Positions 25,205 to 33,211 of a stretch of 34,206 nucleotides of DNA are shown here, in pieces. This DNA comes from Clostridia bacterium (GTDB taxonomy: Bacteria > Bacillota > Clostridia > Lachnospirales > Anaerotignaceae), in assembly GCA_009929735.1 (NCBI GenBank), contig RZZU01000029.1, forward strand, positions 1 through 34,206, read 5' to 3'. Made by a program: the position numbers and the translations under genes. The notes under the pieces are model-generated. The model was not told the DNA's origin and ran no database searches. It saw only the letters and a list, made by a program, of their open reading frames with translations. Positions within the stretch are counted from its first letter, which is position 1, and every line of letters starts with the position of its first letter.

Positions 25205-25539
25205 TCACCTTCTTTCTGCAAACGAGAGCAAATCCCGCATTAACTCATGTTCCATCTCCAACTGCTTTATCTTCGCTTCTTTGCGCGCGATGATATATTT
25301 CAGTTCGTTAACCTTATTGGTTTCAGTAATATCGCAATCCTTCACCATTCTGCCTTTTTTCTTCAAGGCTATTCCAGCTTTAAGTTTTCTTTGGTTTGTA
25401 TTATATCGTGTTGTGAAGTTTGTTAATTGGTTAATTGTAAACCCAAATTTTTCTCCGATTTCTCGGTTTGTCATTCCACTTGACTTCATTTCCACATTTT
25501 TTTCTCATACTTTTTAGTACTTCTATAACTTCTTGACAT
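25205..25539 (-). pseudogene. IS3 transposase orfA, frameshifted
   Basis: Starts at ATG 25539 with AGGAGG upstream and reads MSRSYRSTKKYEKKMWK, then hits a stop near 25486. The rest continues in another frame as a helix-turn-helix (MTNREIGEKFGFT) followed by a leucine-zipper-like region (KQLEMEHELMRDLL). One frameshift separates the halves. Confidence 0.85.
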
Positions 25540-25641
25540 AGCAAAACCTCCTATGGTTTTAGTCTGCCATAGGAGGCTCTTTTCTTCACTGTACGTTTTT
25601 AGCGGTTCTGTTCAAATTCGACGCTCTTTTTATCCTTGATT

Positions 25642-26121
25642 TTACTCAAGTTCCTTTGTAATATCAGCCTCTTCAGCCTCAACAAACCCAATCAGCGCAT
25701 CGGGTGGAAGAATTACCTGTTCTCCTCTAATGCCCGCACTTACGGCAATTTCGTCAAACAATACAGCCGTTTCATCAATAAAAGTAGGATATTTCTTTTT
25801 CATTCCAATGGGAGAACAGCCCCCACGTATATATCCAGTCAATGCCAAAAGCTCTTTTACATGCGTCATCTCCAGCTTTTTATTGCCCGATACCGCTGCT
25901 GCTTTTTTTAAATCCAGCTCCATATTGACTGGGATACAAAACACCAAAATTCCTGTCTTATCCCCTTTGGTTACAAGTGTTTTAAAAACCTGTTCGGGCG
26001 GAATCCCTATTTTCTCTGCTGCATTCATGCCCGAAAGGTTATTTTCATCATATTCATATTCAGCTGTGCGGTAAGTAATCCCTGCCGTTTCCAATAACCG
26101 CATAACATTGGTTTTTACCAT
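25642..26121 (-). CDS. YbaK/EbsC-family aminoacyl-tRNA deacylase
   Basis: Removes mischarged amino acids from tRNA, most often Cys from tRNA-Pro. 159 residues from ATG 26121 (AAGGAG at 8 nt); the longer frame reaches into the glycosylase gene and has no RBS. Family features: KTLV.KGDK (catalytic-Lys region), VSGNKKLEMT, and the GYIRGGCSPIGMKKKYPTFID segment typical of YbaK. It follows the glycosylase gene by 5 nt, last in a four-gene run. Its natural terminator was split by the IS. Confidence 0.9.
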   Translation of the reverse strand: MVKTNVMRLLETAGITYRTAEYEYDENNLSGMNAAEKIGIPPEQVFKTLVTKGDKTGILVFCIPVNMELDLKKAAAVSGNKKLEMTHVKELLALTGYIRGGCSPIGMKKKYPTFIDETAVLFDEIAVSAGIRGEQVILPPDALIGFVEAEEADITKELE

Positions 26122-26126
26122 TTCTC

Positions 26127-26966
26127 TTACTCCTTCCCTATTTTCATTTTCCTTCCATAATGAAATAAGTATTGCTGTGCAAACCCTGCATCCTCGCCAA
26201 ATCTTTCTGCGGCCGACTTTTGCAATTCCTTTGGTGAAAGCTTTTCCCCAGCGCAATATACATGGCTGAAAACCCGATTAATCCAAACATCCGTAGGAAA
26301 AACCTCATATCTACCAAAAGAAAATAATAAAATGCAATCCGCAACCTTTTGCCCAACACCGCAAATTGACATTAATCTCTGCCGCAGCGCATCTGTGGAT
26401 AGTTTTTCCAATTCCTCGGTAGAAAACCCTCCTGCAAGCACTTTATCCACAGCATCCACCATATATCTGCTGCGAAATCCACAGCCGATACTGCGATAAG
26501 CTTCTTCTGACACATGGGAGAGCTGTATCGGCGTAGGAAAGCTATAAAAATCCCCCTTTACAGGCATACCATATTCTCGGCAAAGCCTTTGTATCAATCC
26601 TCGTATTCTTGGAATATGGTTATTCTGCGATAATATAAAGGAGATAAGCATTTCAAAAAATTCTTGTCTTAAAATTCGGATACCCGGCGCAAAAGAAACC
26701 GCCTCCGCCATGATTGGATCATCGTTGCATAACCGTTGTTTGATTTCCCCATAACTTCTATCCCCGTCAAAATATCCTTTCCAAAATGGGATATCCCCTC
26801 CGCCATAAAAAACAATACTGCCACCCTCTTGTCCAAGAGTAACCACCCTTTGGCCGCAGATGACAGTATAGCAGTCGTCTTCTTCTTTTTGATAACGGAA
26901 GCATTGTCCACATTCTAAGGTTTGTGACAGAGAAAAGTCTGGGCAATCCCAAAAGACTTTTTCCAT
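26127..26966 (-). CDS. OGG1-type 8-oxoguanine DNA glycosylase/AP lyase
   Basis: Base-excision repair enzyme. 279 residues. The N-terminal domain carries LECGQCFRY, typical of the OGG family. The helix-hairpin-helix is ICGVGQKVADC (201-211) with catalytic Lys207, and the catalytic Asp is D226 in FPTDVW. ISFILSQNNHIPRI (108-121) contains the conserved damage-recognition Asn region. Clostridial OGGs of this size act on 8-oxoG opposite C. It is third in an operon with two unknown genes and the ybaK-like gene. Confidence 0.92.
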   Translation of the reverse strand: MEKVFWDCPDFSLSQTLECGQCFRYQKEEDDCYTVICGQRVVTLGQEGGSIVFYGGGDIPFWKGYFDGDRSYGEIKQRLCNDDPIMAEAVSFAPGIRILRQEFFEMLISFILSQNNHIPRIRGLIQRLCREYGMPVKGDFYSFPTPIQLSHVSEEAYRSIGCGFRSRYMVDAVDKVLAGGFSTEELEKLSTDALRQRLMSICGVGQKVADCILLFSFGRYEVFPTDVWINRVFSHVYCAGEKLSPKELQKSAAERFGEDAGFAQQYLFHYGRKMKIGKE

Positions 26967-26989
26967 TTGTATTCACACCTTATCCTAAA

Positions 26990-28234
26990 TTAATCGTCCA
27001 ATATTAAAAAGCCATAATCAAGCCCGGTTTTCTCCAGCAACAATTTTCTTGCGTTGTTGTCCGAAGTTACATATGCTGCTTTCCAAATGCCGTTTTCGCT
27101 ATAGCAAGCATAACGGTTACCATTTGTTAAAACTGCATATGCACAAGCCGAAGTAGCACATTGATATGCAACTTCACTGGCAGTGGAAATTGCCTTTGCA
27201 CTAAAAAGTGCTGCCACAACCCCTCCCTGCTCAGAAACAATACTGCCTCTCCATGAAGCTAAGGTATAAGCAGGTAATAATTCAACATTAAAATTCGGCA
27301 AATAACGGTTTATTGATGTAATGGGGTAATATTCCGTCTGCGCATTGGGAAAAACAACCTCCCAAAAATTATTTTCATTCTCCAAAATATACTCTTTAAT
27401 ATTTGAAGTATCCGCGCGGTTGGAGAAAACAACTACTGCATGTTTATTATCCATACGGATTTCTCTTACATAATAATCGTCAAAACGTCCTTCAAAAAGA
27501 CTGATATAATTTAATATTCTCTCATACTCCGCAGATGCGGAAGAAAGCCTTAGAATTTTTCCATTGTTCTGGTTGTATTTCGCTAAAAGGCTATTGAAGC
27601 TATCCTCACTTATCGTACCAACTTTGCCGCTGGAAGATGCAATCAAATACTTGCCTGATTGCTTGGTTGCAGCAAATACACCAAAATCCATACTATCCGT
27701 TGGAACGGAAGCACCCTCCATTTGCGCCAAATCACTTCCGCTGATCAGTAAAATTTTGTAACCTGAAGCGGTAAGCCCATTTTCCAAATAACCATCAGCC
27801 ACCAGCGTATCCGTGGTTATGTATTTTCCATCATAATAGCTGTAAAGCTCTCCACTTTTGCTCATCCAGCCTCTTTTTGAGCCGGTTGCCTTATAATCCG
27901 TCTGACCGGCAGCGGCAATGGAGGTTAAATTATTGGTTAATCTGGTTGTTTCACTTTGCCAAAAAGGCTTGGAGCTTTCTGGCTGTGTTTTTTCAGGCTG
28001 AATTTTTTCTGCGGTTGTTTCCTCCGCAGGGGTATCCCCCTGCTCCACCGAAGGTTTTTCTGTATTTTCATTCAACGGAGGAATTTCTATGAGGTCGTTT
28101 TGTTCCCCCTGATCCACAGGCGGCAAGGAATTTTCAACCTCAGCTTTCTTCAATGCACAGGCGCAACATATGAAAAGCAAAATACCTAATAAAATACAGG
28201 CATATTTCCACTTTTTATTCTTCACTATAATCAT
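26990..28234 (-). CDS. Membrane-anchored or secreted protein of unknown function
   Basis: 414 residues (411 if GTG 28225, with AAGGA at 8 nt, is the true start). One N-terminal hydrophobic helix (about 10-28, ending ICCACA) may be a signal anchor or an atypical lipoprotein signal. A Pro/Glu/Thr-rich linker (about 30-90) follows, then a soluble domain without cysteines until a C-terminal part (CATSACAYAVL...YACYSENGIW). I do not recognise the domain. It overlaps the upstream gene by 20 nt and is followed by the OGG gene after 23 nt. Confidence 0.75.
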   Translation of the reverse strand: MIIVKNKKWKYACILLGILLFICCACALKKAEVENSLPPVDQGEQNDLIEIPPLNENTEKPSVEQGDTPAEETTAEKIQPEKTQPESSKPFWQSETTRLTNNLTSIAAAGQTDYKATGSKRGWMSKSGELYSYYDGKYITTDTLVADGYLENGLTASGYKILLISGSDLAQMEGASVPTDSMDFGVFAATKQSGKYLIASSSGKVGTISEDSFNSLLAKYNQNNGKILRLSSASAEYERILNYISLFEGRFDDYYVREIRMDNKHAVVVFSNRADTSNIKEYILENENNFWEVVFPNAQTEYYPITSINRYLPNFNVELLPAYTLASWRGSIVSEQGGVVAALFSAKAISTASEVAYQCATSACAYAVLTNGNRYACYSENGIWKAAYVTSDNNARKLLLEKTGLDYGFLILDD

Positions 28235-28631
28235 CCTTTTTGTCCGTTATAGCATCATACACTGAAAGCAGTTCTTTTTTATGCATTTCTAAAATAATAG
28301 AGATTTTGTTTGCCATCTCTGTATATATGTCAGAATATGGAAATTCAACAACCCATATAGGATTGTAATGTCCATCCTCTTCCTCAACACTCTCTACAAT
28401 TTCAGCCAAAGATTCTGTGTCATAATAATCAAAAATTGCATCATATTCCCAATCTTCAATTTCTTTATTGCAAGTCAAACGCAAAACTACCTTTTTGCCA
28501 TTTCCTGCTTCTTCGGCATATATATTATAAACCATCCCCACATCTTCCGAAAGAGAATAGCTTCCTAGCTCTTTTTCCAAAAAACCCGTATCTTTATCTT
28601 TCAGCATTATCACAATAACGGTTTCGTCCAT
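28215..28631 (-). CDS. Acidic cytoplasmic protein of unknown function
   Basis: 138 residues from ATG 28631, chosen because AAGGAG lies 6 nt upstream; the longer frame (ATG 28646) would place the SD inside the gene. Strongly acidic (EEEDGHYNP, DWEYDAIFDYYDTES), with no membrane helix or known catalytic motif. First gene of the run leading to orf414, ogg and the ybaK-like gene. It probably belongs to a conserved clostridial family of unknown role. Confidence 0.7.
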   Translation of the reverse strand: MDETVIVIMLKDKDTGFLEKELGSYSLSEDVGMVYNIYAEEAGNGKKVVLRLTCNKEIEDWEYDAIFDYYDTESLAEIVESVEEEDGHYNPIWVVEFPYSDIYTEMANKISIILEMHKKELLSVYDAITDKKDDYSEE

Positions 28632-28957
28632 ATCATTCTCCTTCATTGAGTACAGCTTCTCTAATATTACTAAATTATACTACACTTTCTAATGCGATGC
28701 AAGAAAAGGGCGTCCCCAACCCCCTGCCAATCCCTGGCTAAAACCCTTGAAAATAGGCTCTTTTTCATATTGGACGCAAATTGTAAGAATTTGTTCCTAT
28801 GTTTAAAAAAATGTATTATTTAATTTTTTCAGAGCAAATAATAAAATCAATCCGAACAATTGGAGCAGTGAATATCGCTCTAAATTCTTTCACGGATCAT
28901 CTTTTCTGTATCTTTCTAAACTGAAAGTATTATTTTTTTTAAAAAAGACGCAAGCAA

Positions 28958-28986
28958 TTTTTGCATTTTCATGTTGCCTGTAATAT
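28958..28986 (+). promoter_or_regulatory. Possible promoter of the nth-lipoprotein pair
   Basis: TTTTTG (28958-28963), 17-bp spacer, TAATAT (28981-28986). It would give a leader of about 185 nt. The rest of 28632-28957 shows no gene I can support. Confidence 0.4.
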
Positions 28987-29004
28987 GTTATAGTAATAAA
29001 GTCA

Positions 29005-29077
29005 CTAGAAAGTAATGGGGTGAGATAAACCCAAAAACGCTTGCAGGAAACTGCGGCAAAGCCGAAAATAGAACGGC
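29005..29077 (+). ncRNA. Candidate structured leader RNA upstream of nth
   Basis: Several small hairpins in tandem: GGG/CCC (29018-29032), GCAG-GAAA-CTGC with a GNRA tetraloop (29043-29054), then GGC-AAA-GCC (29055-29063) competing with GCCG...CGGC (29061-29077). It lies in the predicted 5' UTR. It does not match any riboswitch consensus I know well. Confidence 0.3.
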
Positions 29078-29179
29078 ACATTCTTTCATTTTACACTATA
29101 AAAGAAAAAGGGAAATATTTCTTGGGAAATCTTCGCAATTTTCGGGAAATATACTTCTTTCGGGAAGGAATATAGAAAA

Positions 29180-29824
29180 ATGACAAAGAAAGAAAAAGTT
29201 GAACAAATTCTTCTGTTATTAAGAGAGCAGTATGGCCCTACAAAATGCTATCTGGATCATGAAAACCCTTGGCAGCTGCTGGTTGCCACCATTTTATCGG
29301 CACAATGTACGGATGATAGGGTTAATATTGTTACAAAAGATTTATTTCAAAAATATAAATCCGTAAAGGACTTTGCCGAAGCGAACATTATAGAGCTTGA
29401 AAAGGATATTCATTCCACGGGTTTCTACCATAATAAAGCAAAAAATATTATCGCCTGCTGTCAGAAGCTACTATCAGAACACAATGGTGAGATTCCCTCT
29501 GATTTGGATGCCTTGACCTCATTGGCAGGGGTAGGGAGAAAGACTGCAAACGTGGTTCGTGGCAACTGGTACGGTATCCCAAGCATTGTTGTAGATACCC
29601 ATGTAAAACGCCTTTCCATTTTACTCGGCCTTACAAAAAATCATGATCCGGTAAAAATCGAGTTTGATTTGATGAAAATGATTCCCGAAGAAAAATGGAT
29701 TGATATTAATACCCAGCTTATCGCTCACGGGCGAAAAATTTGTATTGCGAGGCGACCAAAATGCAATGAATGTTTTTTGCTAGAATACTGCACAGGCGGT
29801 CAAAAACTGCAAAAAGGGAAATAA
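29180..29824 (+). CDS. nth: Endonuclease III
   Basis: Removes oxidised pyrimidines and nicks the abasic site. 214 residues. Helix-hairpin-helix LAGVGRKTANVV with catalytic Lys121, catalytic Asp139 in VVDTHVKRL, and the [4Fe-4S] loop C188-x6-C195-x2-C198-x5-C204. SD GGAAGGAA precedes ATG 29180. It is followed after 36 nt by a lipoprotein gene, probably in one transcript. Confidence 0.96.
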   Translation: MTKKEKVEQILLLLREQYGPTKCYLDHENPWQLLVATILSAQCTDDRVNIVTKDLFQKYKSVKDFAEANIIELEKDIHSTGFYHNKAKNIIACCQKLLSEHNGEIPSDLDALTSLAGVGRKTANVVRGNWYGIPSIVVDTHVKRLSILLGLTKNHDPVKIEFDLMKMIPEEKWIDINTQLIAHGRKICIARRPKCNECFLLEYCTGGQKLQKGK

Positions 29825-29860
29825 TCATTTATAGAAACAATAAACTGGAGGAATACTGAA

Positions 29861-30706
29861 ATGAAACTGAAACTTGGATATTTTGTATTGATTATGACAG
29901 CAATCATCGCTTTTACAGGATGCACGGGCAAGGAAGAAAATGCCACCGCACTTATTCAAACAGCGCAGGAAAAAATGGGGGAAATTACTAGCCTTCAGGC
30001 AAAAATGAATATGAATGTAAAGATGAATATGGACAGTGAAGAAATAGCCACCGTTACAACCGCTGATATTTCAGCTTTTAGGGAACCCATGAAAATGAAA
30101 CTGGCAGTGTCCTCCTACATGGAAAACGACCCTTCACAAAAAAACATCGTGGAAATGTATTTACAAGAAAATGACGCAGGGGTGACTGCGTACTCAAATG
30201 CCGGAACAGGCTGGGTTTGTACAAAACCCGAAAAAGAAAGCCTTGGACAGTTTGAAGTATATGACAATGTCCTTCGTTACCTTTCGACAATGGAAAATCC
30301 TGTAAGCAAGGGCACAGAAAAAATCGGAGAGGTTTCAACCAAACGTGTGGAAGGCATTCTTACAGGTGAAACCATGGAACAAATAATTGAAGAATCAGGT
30401 ATTTTAAACTCTGCTTTAAATGTTGGAATTACTGAGGAAGAACTGCAGGGAATGTACAGCGAGATTAATGGCTTGCCTGTTACGCTATGGATTGGTGCGG
30501 ACGGATTAGTATATCAATATGAAACGGACATCTCTCAGCTTGTACAAATTGTGATGGATAAAACCATTGAATTAATGGGCACCGATCAAGTAGACGAAGG
30601 TACAAGCGTAACCATTCAAGAGGCAAAAATTTCCATGCTGTGCAGTGACTTTAATGCAGTACAGGATTTTGAAATACCAGCAGAAGCCCTTGCGGCAAAG
30701 CAATAA
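29861..30706 (+). CDS. Lipoprotein, LolA/LppX-like fold suspected
   Basis: 281 residues with a lipoprotein signal: basic start, hydrophobic core and FTGC (Cys20). The mature part starts with a helical segment (ATALIQTAQEKMGEITSLQAKM), then alternating strands with KRVEGILTGETMEQII and a late GLPVTLWIGADGLVYQYETDIS. This layout resembles clostridial lipoproteins of the DUF6612/LolA-like type; the assignment is tentative. Role unknown. SD TGGAGG precedes ATG 29861. Confidence 0.8.
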   Translation: MKLKLGYFVLIMTAIIAFTGCTGKEENATALIQTAQEKMGEITSLQAKMNMNVKMNMDSEEIATVTTADISAFREPMKMKLAVSSYMENDPSQKNIVEMYLQENDAGVTAYSNAGTGWVCTKPEKESLGQFEVYDNVLRYLSTMENPVSKGTEKIGEVSTKRVEGILTGETMEQIIEESGILNSALNVGITEEELQGMYSEINGLPVTLWIGADGLVYQYETDISQLVQIVMDKTIELMGTDQVDEGTSVTIQEAKISMLCSDFNAVQDFEIPAEALAAKQ

Positions 30707-31246
30707 ATACCTTTTTCACTTTCCTTTTTCGTCCTATAAATAGGAAGAAACTGAATTTTGAAAGCAAAATAGTATACTTCTTCGAAAAAGTGATACACTC
30801 TTAGGGGAGCGTTCCCGTTTGTGCGTTAAGCTGATATTTTAATATTTCTTCGTCGCATACAGATAAACTCTCCCCTTCTTTTTCCTTGATTTTAAAAGTA
30901 AATGATAAGATGAAAGTAAACCATAAATTTTACAGCTCTTTCAGCCATTTTTTCCATAAAGTTGGAAGTAAATGATAGGAAAGTATACTATACTAGCAAC
31001 AGACAAATGATTTTTTACTTTGAATTTGCTTTTTTACAAAAAATCTCTTTGCTAAATGAGGGAAAAACTATCCACCTGATTTTTAATGGCAGGACGCAAA
31101 AAAACGCTTTCTCTCCATTTTTATATGCTGCAATCTTTGAAAAACAGCCATTTTAAAGGATTGCTCAATCTGTTAAAAACTGTCCCCTTAGCGGATACTT
31201 TTGAAGATTTGCTTTCTTATTCTTCAAAAAAAATTTTCAGAAACAG

Positions 31247-31275
31247 TTGACTTTCCATTGGCTGTATCAGATAAA
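31247..31275 (+). promoter_or_regulatory. Promoter of the beta-alanyl-CoA lyase gene
   Basis: TTGACT (31247-31252), 17-bp spacer, GATAAA (31270-31275), 78 bp before ATG 31353. Further upstream (30707-31246) I see no gene; AGTAAATGATA occurs twice there (near 30899 and 30968), possibly a regulator-binding repeat. Confidence 0.5.
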
Positions 31276-31352
31276 CTTAAGCCATAGTTAAGGAAAGCAC
31301 TTAACGAAACCAATAAACAATCATATACATAAATTTAAAGGAGGAATTTTCA

Positions 31353-31787
31353 ATGGTAGGTAAAAAGGTTGTACATCACTTAATGATGAGCGCAAAAGAT
31401 GCTCACTATACTGGCAATTTGGTAAACGGTGCTAGAATCGTTAATCAGTGGGGCGATGTTGGTACAGAATTAATGGTTTATGTTGATGGTGACATTTCCT
31501 TGTTCTTGGGCTACAAAGACATCGAATTCACAGCTCCTGTATACGTTGGTGACTTCATGGAATACCACGGCTGGATTGAAAAAGTTGGTAAGCAGTCCTA
31601 TACATGTAAATTTGAAGCATGGAAAGTTGCTAAGATGGTTGATATCACAGATCCTCAGAATACACAAGCAACAGCTTGCGAACCTCCTGTATTATGCGGT
31701 ACTGCAACAGGCAGCCTTTTCATTGCGAAAAAAGACCAGAGAGGCCCTCAGGAATCTTCCTTCAAGGATGCTAAGCACCCTCAATAA
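31353..31787 (+). CDS. acl: Beta-alanyl-CoA:ammonia lyase
   Basis: Hotdog-fold lyase: beta-alanyl-CoA to acryloyl-CoA plus ammonia. 144 residues; sequence such as KVVHHLMMSAKDAHYTGN and CEPPVLCGTATGSLF closely matches, from memory, the Clostridium propionicum Acl enzymes, whose length is almost the same. The related 3-aminobutyryl-CoA ammonia lyase of lysine fermentation is the main alternative. A very strong RBS (AAAGGAGG, 8 nt) and smooth codon use suggest high expression. It has its own promoter and a terminator before the next gene. The neighbouring family III CoA-transferase could make the CoA ester it uses. Confidence 0.88.
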   Translation: MVGKKVVHHLMMSAKDAHYTGNLVNGARIVNQWGDVGTELMVYVDGDISLFLGYKDIEFTAPVYVGDFMEYHGWIEKVGKQSYTCKFEAWKVAKMVDITDPQNTQATACEPPVLCGTATGSLFIAKKDQRGPQESSFKDAKHPQ

Positions 31788-31809
31788 GTCTTTGGTGACA
31801 TTATCGAAG

Positions 31810-31838
31810 GAGCGGATATCAATCCGCTCTTTCTTTTT
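31810..31838 (+). terminator. Terminator between acl and the CoA-transferase
   Basis: 8-bp stem GAGCGGAT / ATCCGCTC (31810-31817, 31822-31829), loop ATCA, then TTTCTTTTT. With no clear promoter after it, read-through may set a lower level for the downstream gene. Confidence 0.8.
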
Positions 31839-31902
31839 ACCAAAATTTAGTAATATCTACTATTGTTTCTACTGATTATGTAAACAGAAAGGATGAGAAC
31901 CC

Positions 31903-33096
31903 ATGAAAAGACCGTTGGAAGGTATTCGTGTACTCGATTTAACACAAGCTTACAGTGGCCCTTTTTGTACGATGAATCTTGCTGATCATGGTGCGGAGGT
32001 AATTAAAATTGAACGTCCCGGCTCCGGGGATCAAACAAGAGCCTGGGGGCCAATGGAAAATGATTTCAGTGGCTATTATGCATATATTAACCGTAACAAA
32101 AAAGGCATTACCTTAAACCTTGCTTCTGATGAAGGCAAGAAAATTTTCACTGAATTAGTAAAAACTGCGGACGTAGTCTGCGAAAACTATAAAGTTGGTG
32201 TTTTGGAAAAGCTTGGCTTTTCATATGATGTTTTAAAGGAAATAAATCCCCGCATCATTTACGGTTCCATTAGCGGGTTCGGGCTAACCGGCGATTTGTC
32301 TTCTCGTCCTTGTTACGATATTGTTGCGCAGGCTATGAGCGGTATGATGAGTGTAACAGGCTTTGCAGACGGCCCACCTTGCAAAATCGGTCCGTCCGTT
32401 GGGGACAGCTACACCGGTGCTTATTTGTGTATGGGCGTTTTGATGGCACTGTATGAAAGAGAAAAAACCGGTGTTGGACGTCGCATTGATGTTGCTATGG
32501 TCGATACCTTATATTCCACAATGGAAAATTTTGTAGTTGAATATACCATAGCAGGAAAACATCCACACCGTGCAGGCAATCAGGATCCAAGCATTGCCCC
32601 TTTTGATTCCTTCCACGCAAAGGATGCGGATTTTGTAATGGGCTGCGGAACAAACAGAATGTTTGCGGGTCTTTGCAAAGCAATGGGCAGAGAGGATTTG
32701 ATTGAAGATCCCCGTTTTAAGACAAACCTTGATCGCTGCGAAAATTACTTGGCAGAACTGAAGTCGATCATTGAAGCATGGACGGAAACAAAGACAGTTG
32801 CAGAATTGGAAGAAATCATCTGTGGACTTTCTATCCCCTTTGGCCCAATTCTAACAATTCCCGAAATTACCGAACATTCTTTACTTAAGGAAAGAAATAT
32901 GCTTTGGGATGTATATCAGCCAGGAATGGATAAAACAATTCGTATACCCGGTTCTCCAATTAAGATTCATGGCGAAGAAGATAAGGCGCAAAAAGGCTCA
33001 CCTATCCTTGGTGAAGATAACGTTGCTGTCTACACAGAAGTTTTAGGACTTTCCGCCGAAGAAATTAAGATGCTGGAAGCGAATAATGTCATATAA
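31903..33096 (+). CDS. Family III (CaiB/BaiF) CoA-transferase
   Basis: 397 residues, family-sized. The N-terminal signature is PLEGIRVLDLTQAYSGPFCTMNLADHGAEVIKIERPG. The catalytic Asp is D168 in SVGDSYTGAY, matching Asp169 of formyl-CoA transferase. The closing part GSPIKI is also typical. Such enzymes move CoA between carboxylic acids through an aspartyl-CoA anhydride. Beside acl, a beta-alanine or related amino-acid CoA-transferase role is plausible, but this is inferred from context. SD AAAGGATGAG precedes ATG 31903. Confidence 0.88.
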   Translation: MKRPLEGIRVLDLTQAYSGPFCTMNLADHGAEVIKIERPGSGDQTRAWGPMENDFSGYYAYINRNKKGITLNLASDEGKKIFTELVKTADVVCENYKVGVLEKLGFSYDVLKEINPRIIYGSISGFGLTGDLSSRPCYDIVAQAMSGMMSVTGFADGPPCKIGPSVGDSYTGAYLCMGVLMALYEREKTGVGRRIDVAMVDTLYSTMENFVVEYTIAGKHPHRAGNQDPSIAPFDSFHAKDADFVMGCGTNRMFAGLCKAMGREDLIEDPRFKTNLDRCENYLAELKSIIEAWTETKTVAELEEIICGLSIPFGPILTIPEITEHSLLKERNMLWDVYQPGMDKTIRIPGSPIKIHGEEDKAQKGSPILGEDNVAVYTEVLGLSAEEIKMLEANNVI

Positions 33097-33134
33097 TTCC
33101 TCGAAAAAAGTAAATTCTGAGCCCTCTTTTTCGG

Positions 33135-33163
33135 TTGAGTCCTCTTTGGCGTTGTGGTATACT
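33135..33163 (+). promoter_or_regulatory. Promoter of the MerR-type regulator
   Basis: TTGAGT (33135-33140), 17-bp spacer, TATACT (33158-33163), about 48 bp before ATG 33212. The 17-bp spacing is the ordinary one, not the stretched 19-bp spacing of MerR-activated promoters. Confidence 0.7.
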
Positions 33164-33211
33164 GAATGGGATAGCATTTATCATAACGCAGATGCAAGAA
33201 GGGGCGATCAT

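Larger units (their letters stand above)
24295..25614 (-). mobile_element. Decayed IS3-family insertion sequence, about 1.32 kb
   Basis: Terminal inverted repeats TGAACACAACCAGT (left, plus strand) and TGAACAGAACCGCT (right, minus strand) begin with the TG typical of IS3. AATT flanks both ends (24291-24294 and 25615-25618) as a 4-bp target duplication. Inside are remnants of orfA and orfB on the minus strand. Both are broken, so the element should not move unless helped in trans. Confidence 0.88.
24276..25631. terminator. Terminator hairpin split by the IS element (arms 24276-24283 and 25624-25631)
   Basis: Removing 24295-25614 and one AATT copy joins AAAAAGAG...TCGA-AAT-TCGA...CTCTTTTT, an 8-bp outer stem with a 4-bp inner stem. 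It would have served as a two-way terminator between the convergent protease and ybaK-like genes. The IS lies in its loop. Confidence 0.6.

Noticed and set aside
29005..29077. Cyclic-di-GMP-I riboswitch upstream of nth
   Set aside because: A GNRA-capped stem followed by GCAAAGCC looked suggestive, but the conserved GGACGCAAAGCC core and the matching 5' strand are missing.
30962..31156. 64-residue plus-strand frame between the lipoprotein and acl
   Set aside because: No RBS, very A/T-rich and Phe/Asn/Lys-rich composition as expected of noncoding DNA; it ends before the acl promoter.
33086..33211. Extended N-terminus for the MerR regulator
   Set aside because: It would overlap the CoA-transferase stop and span a good promoter; the ATG at 33212 has an SD and starts just before the MerR domain.
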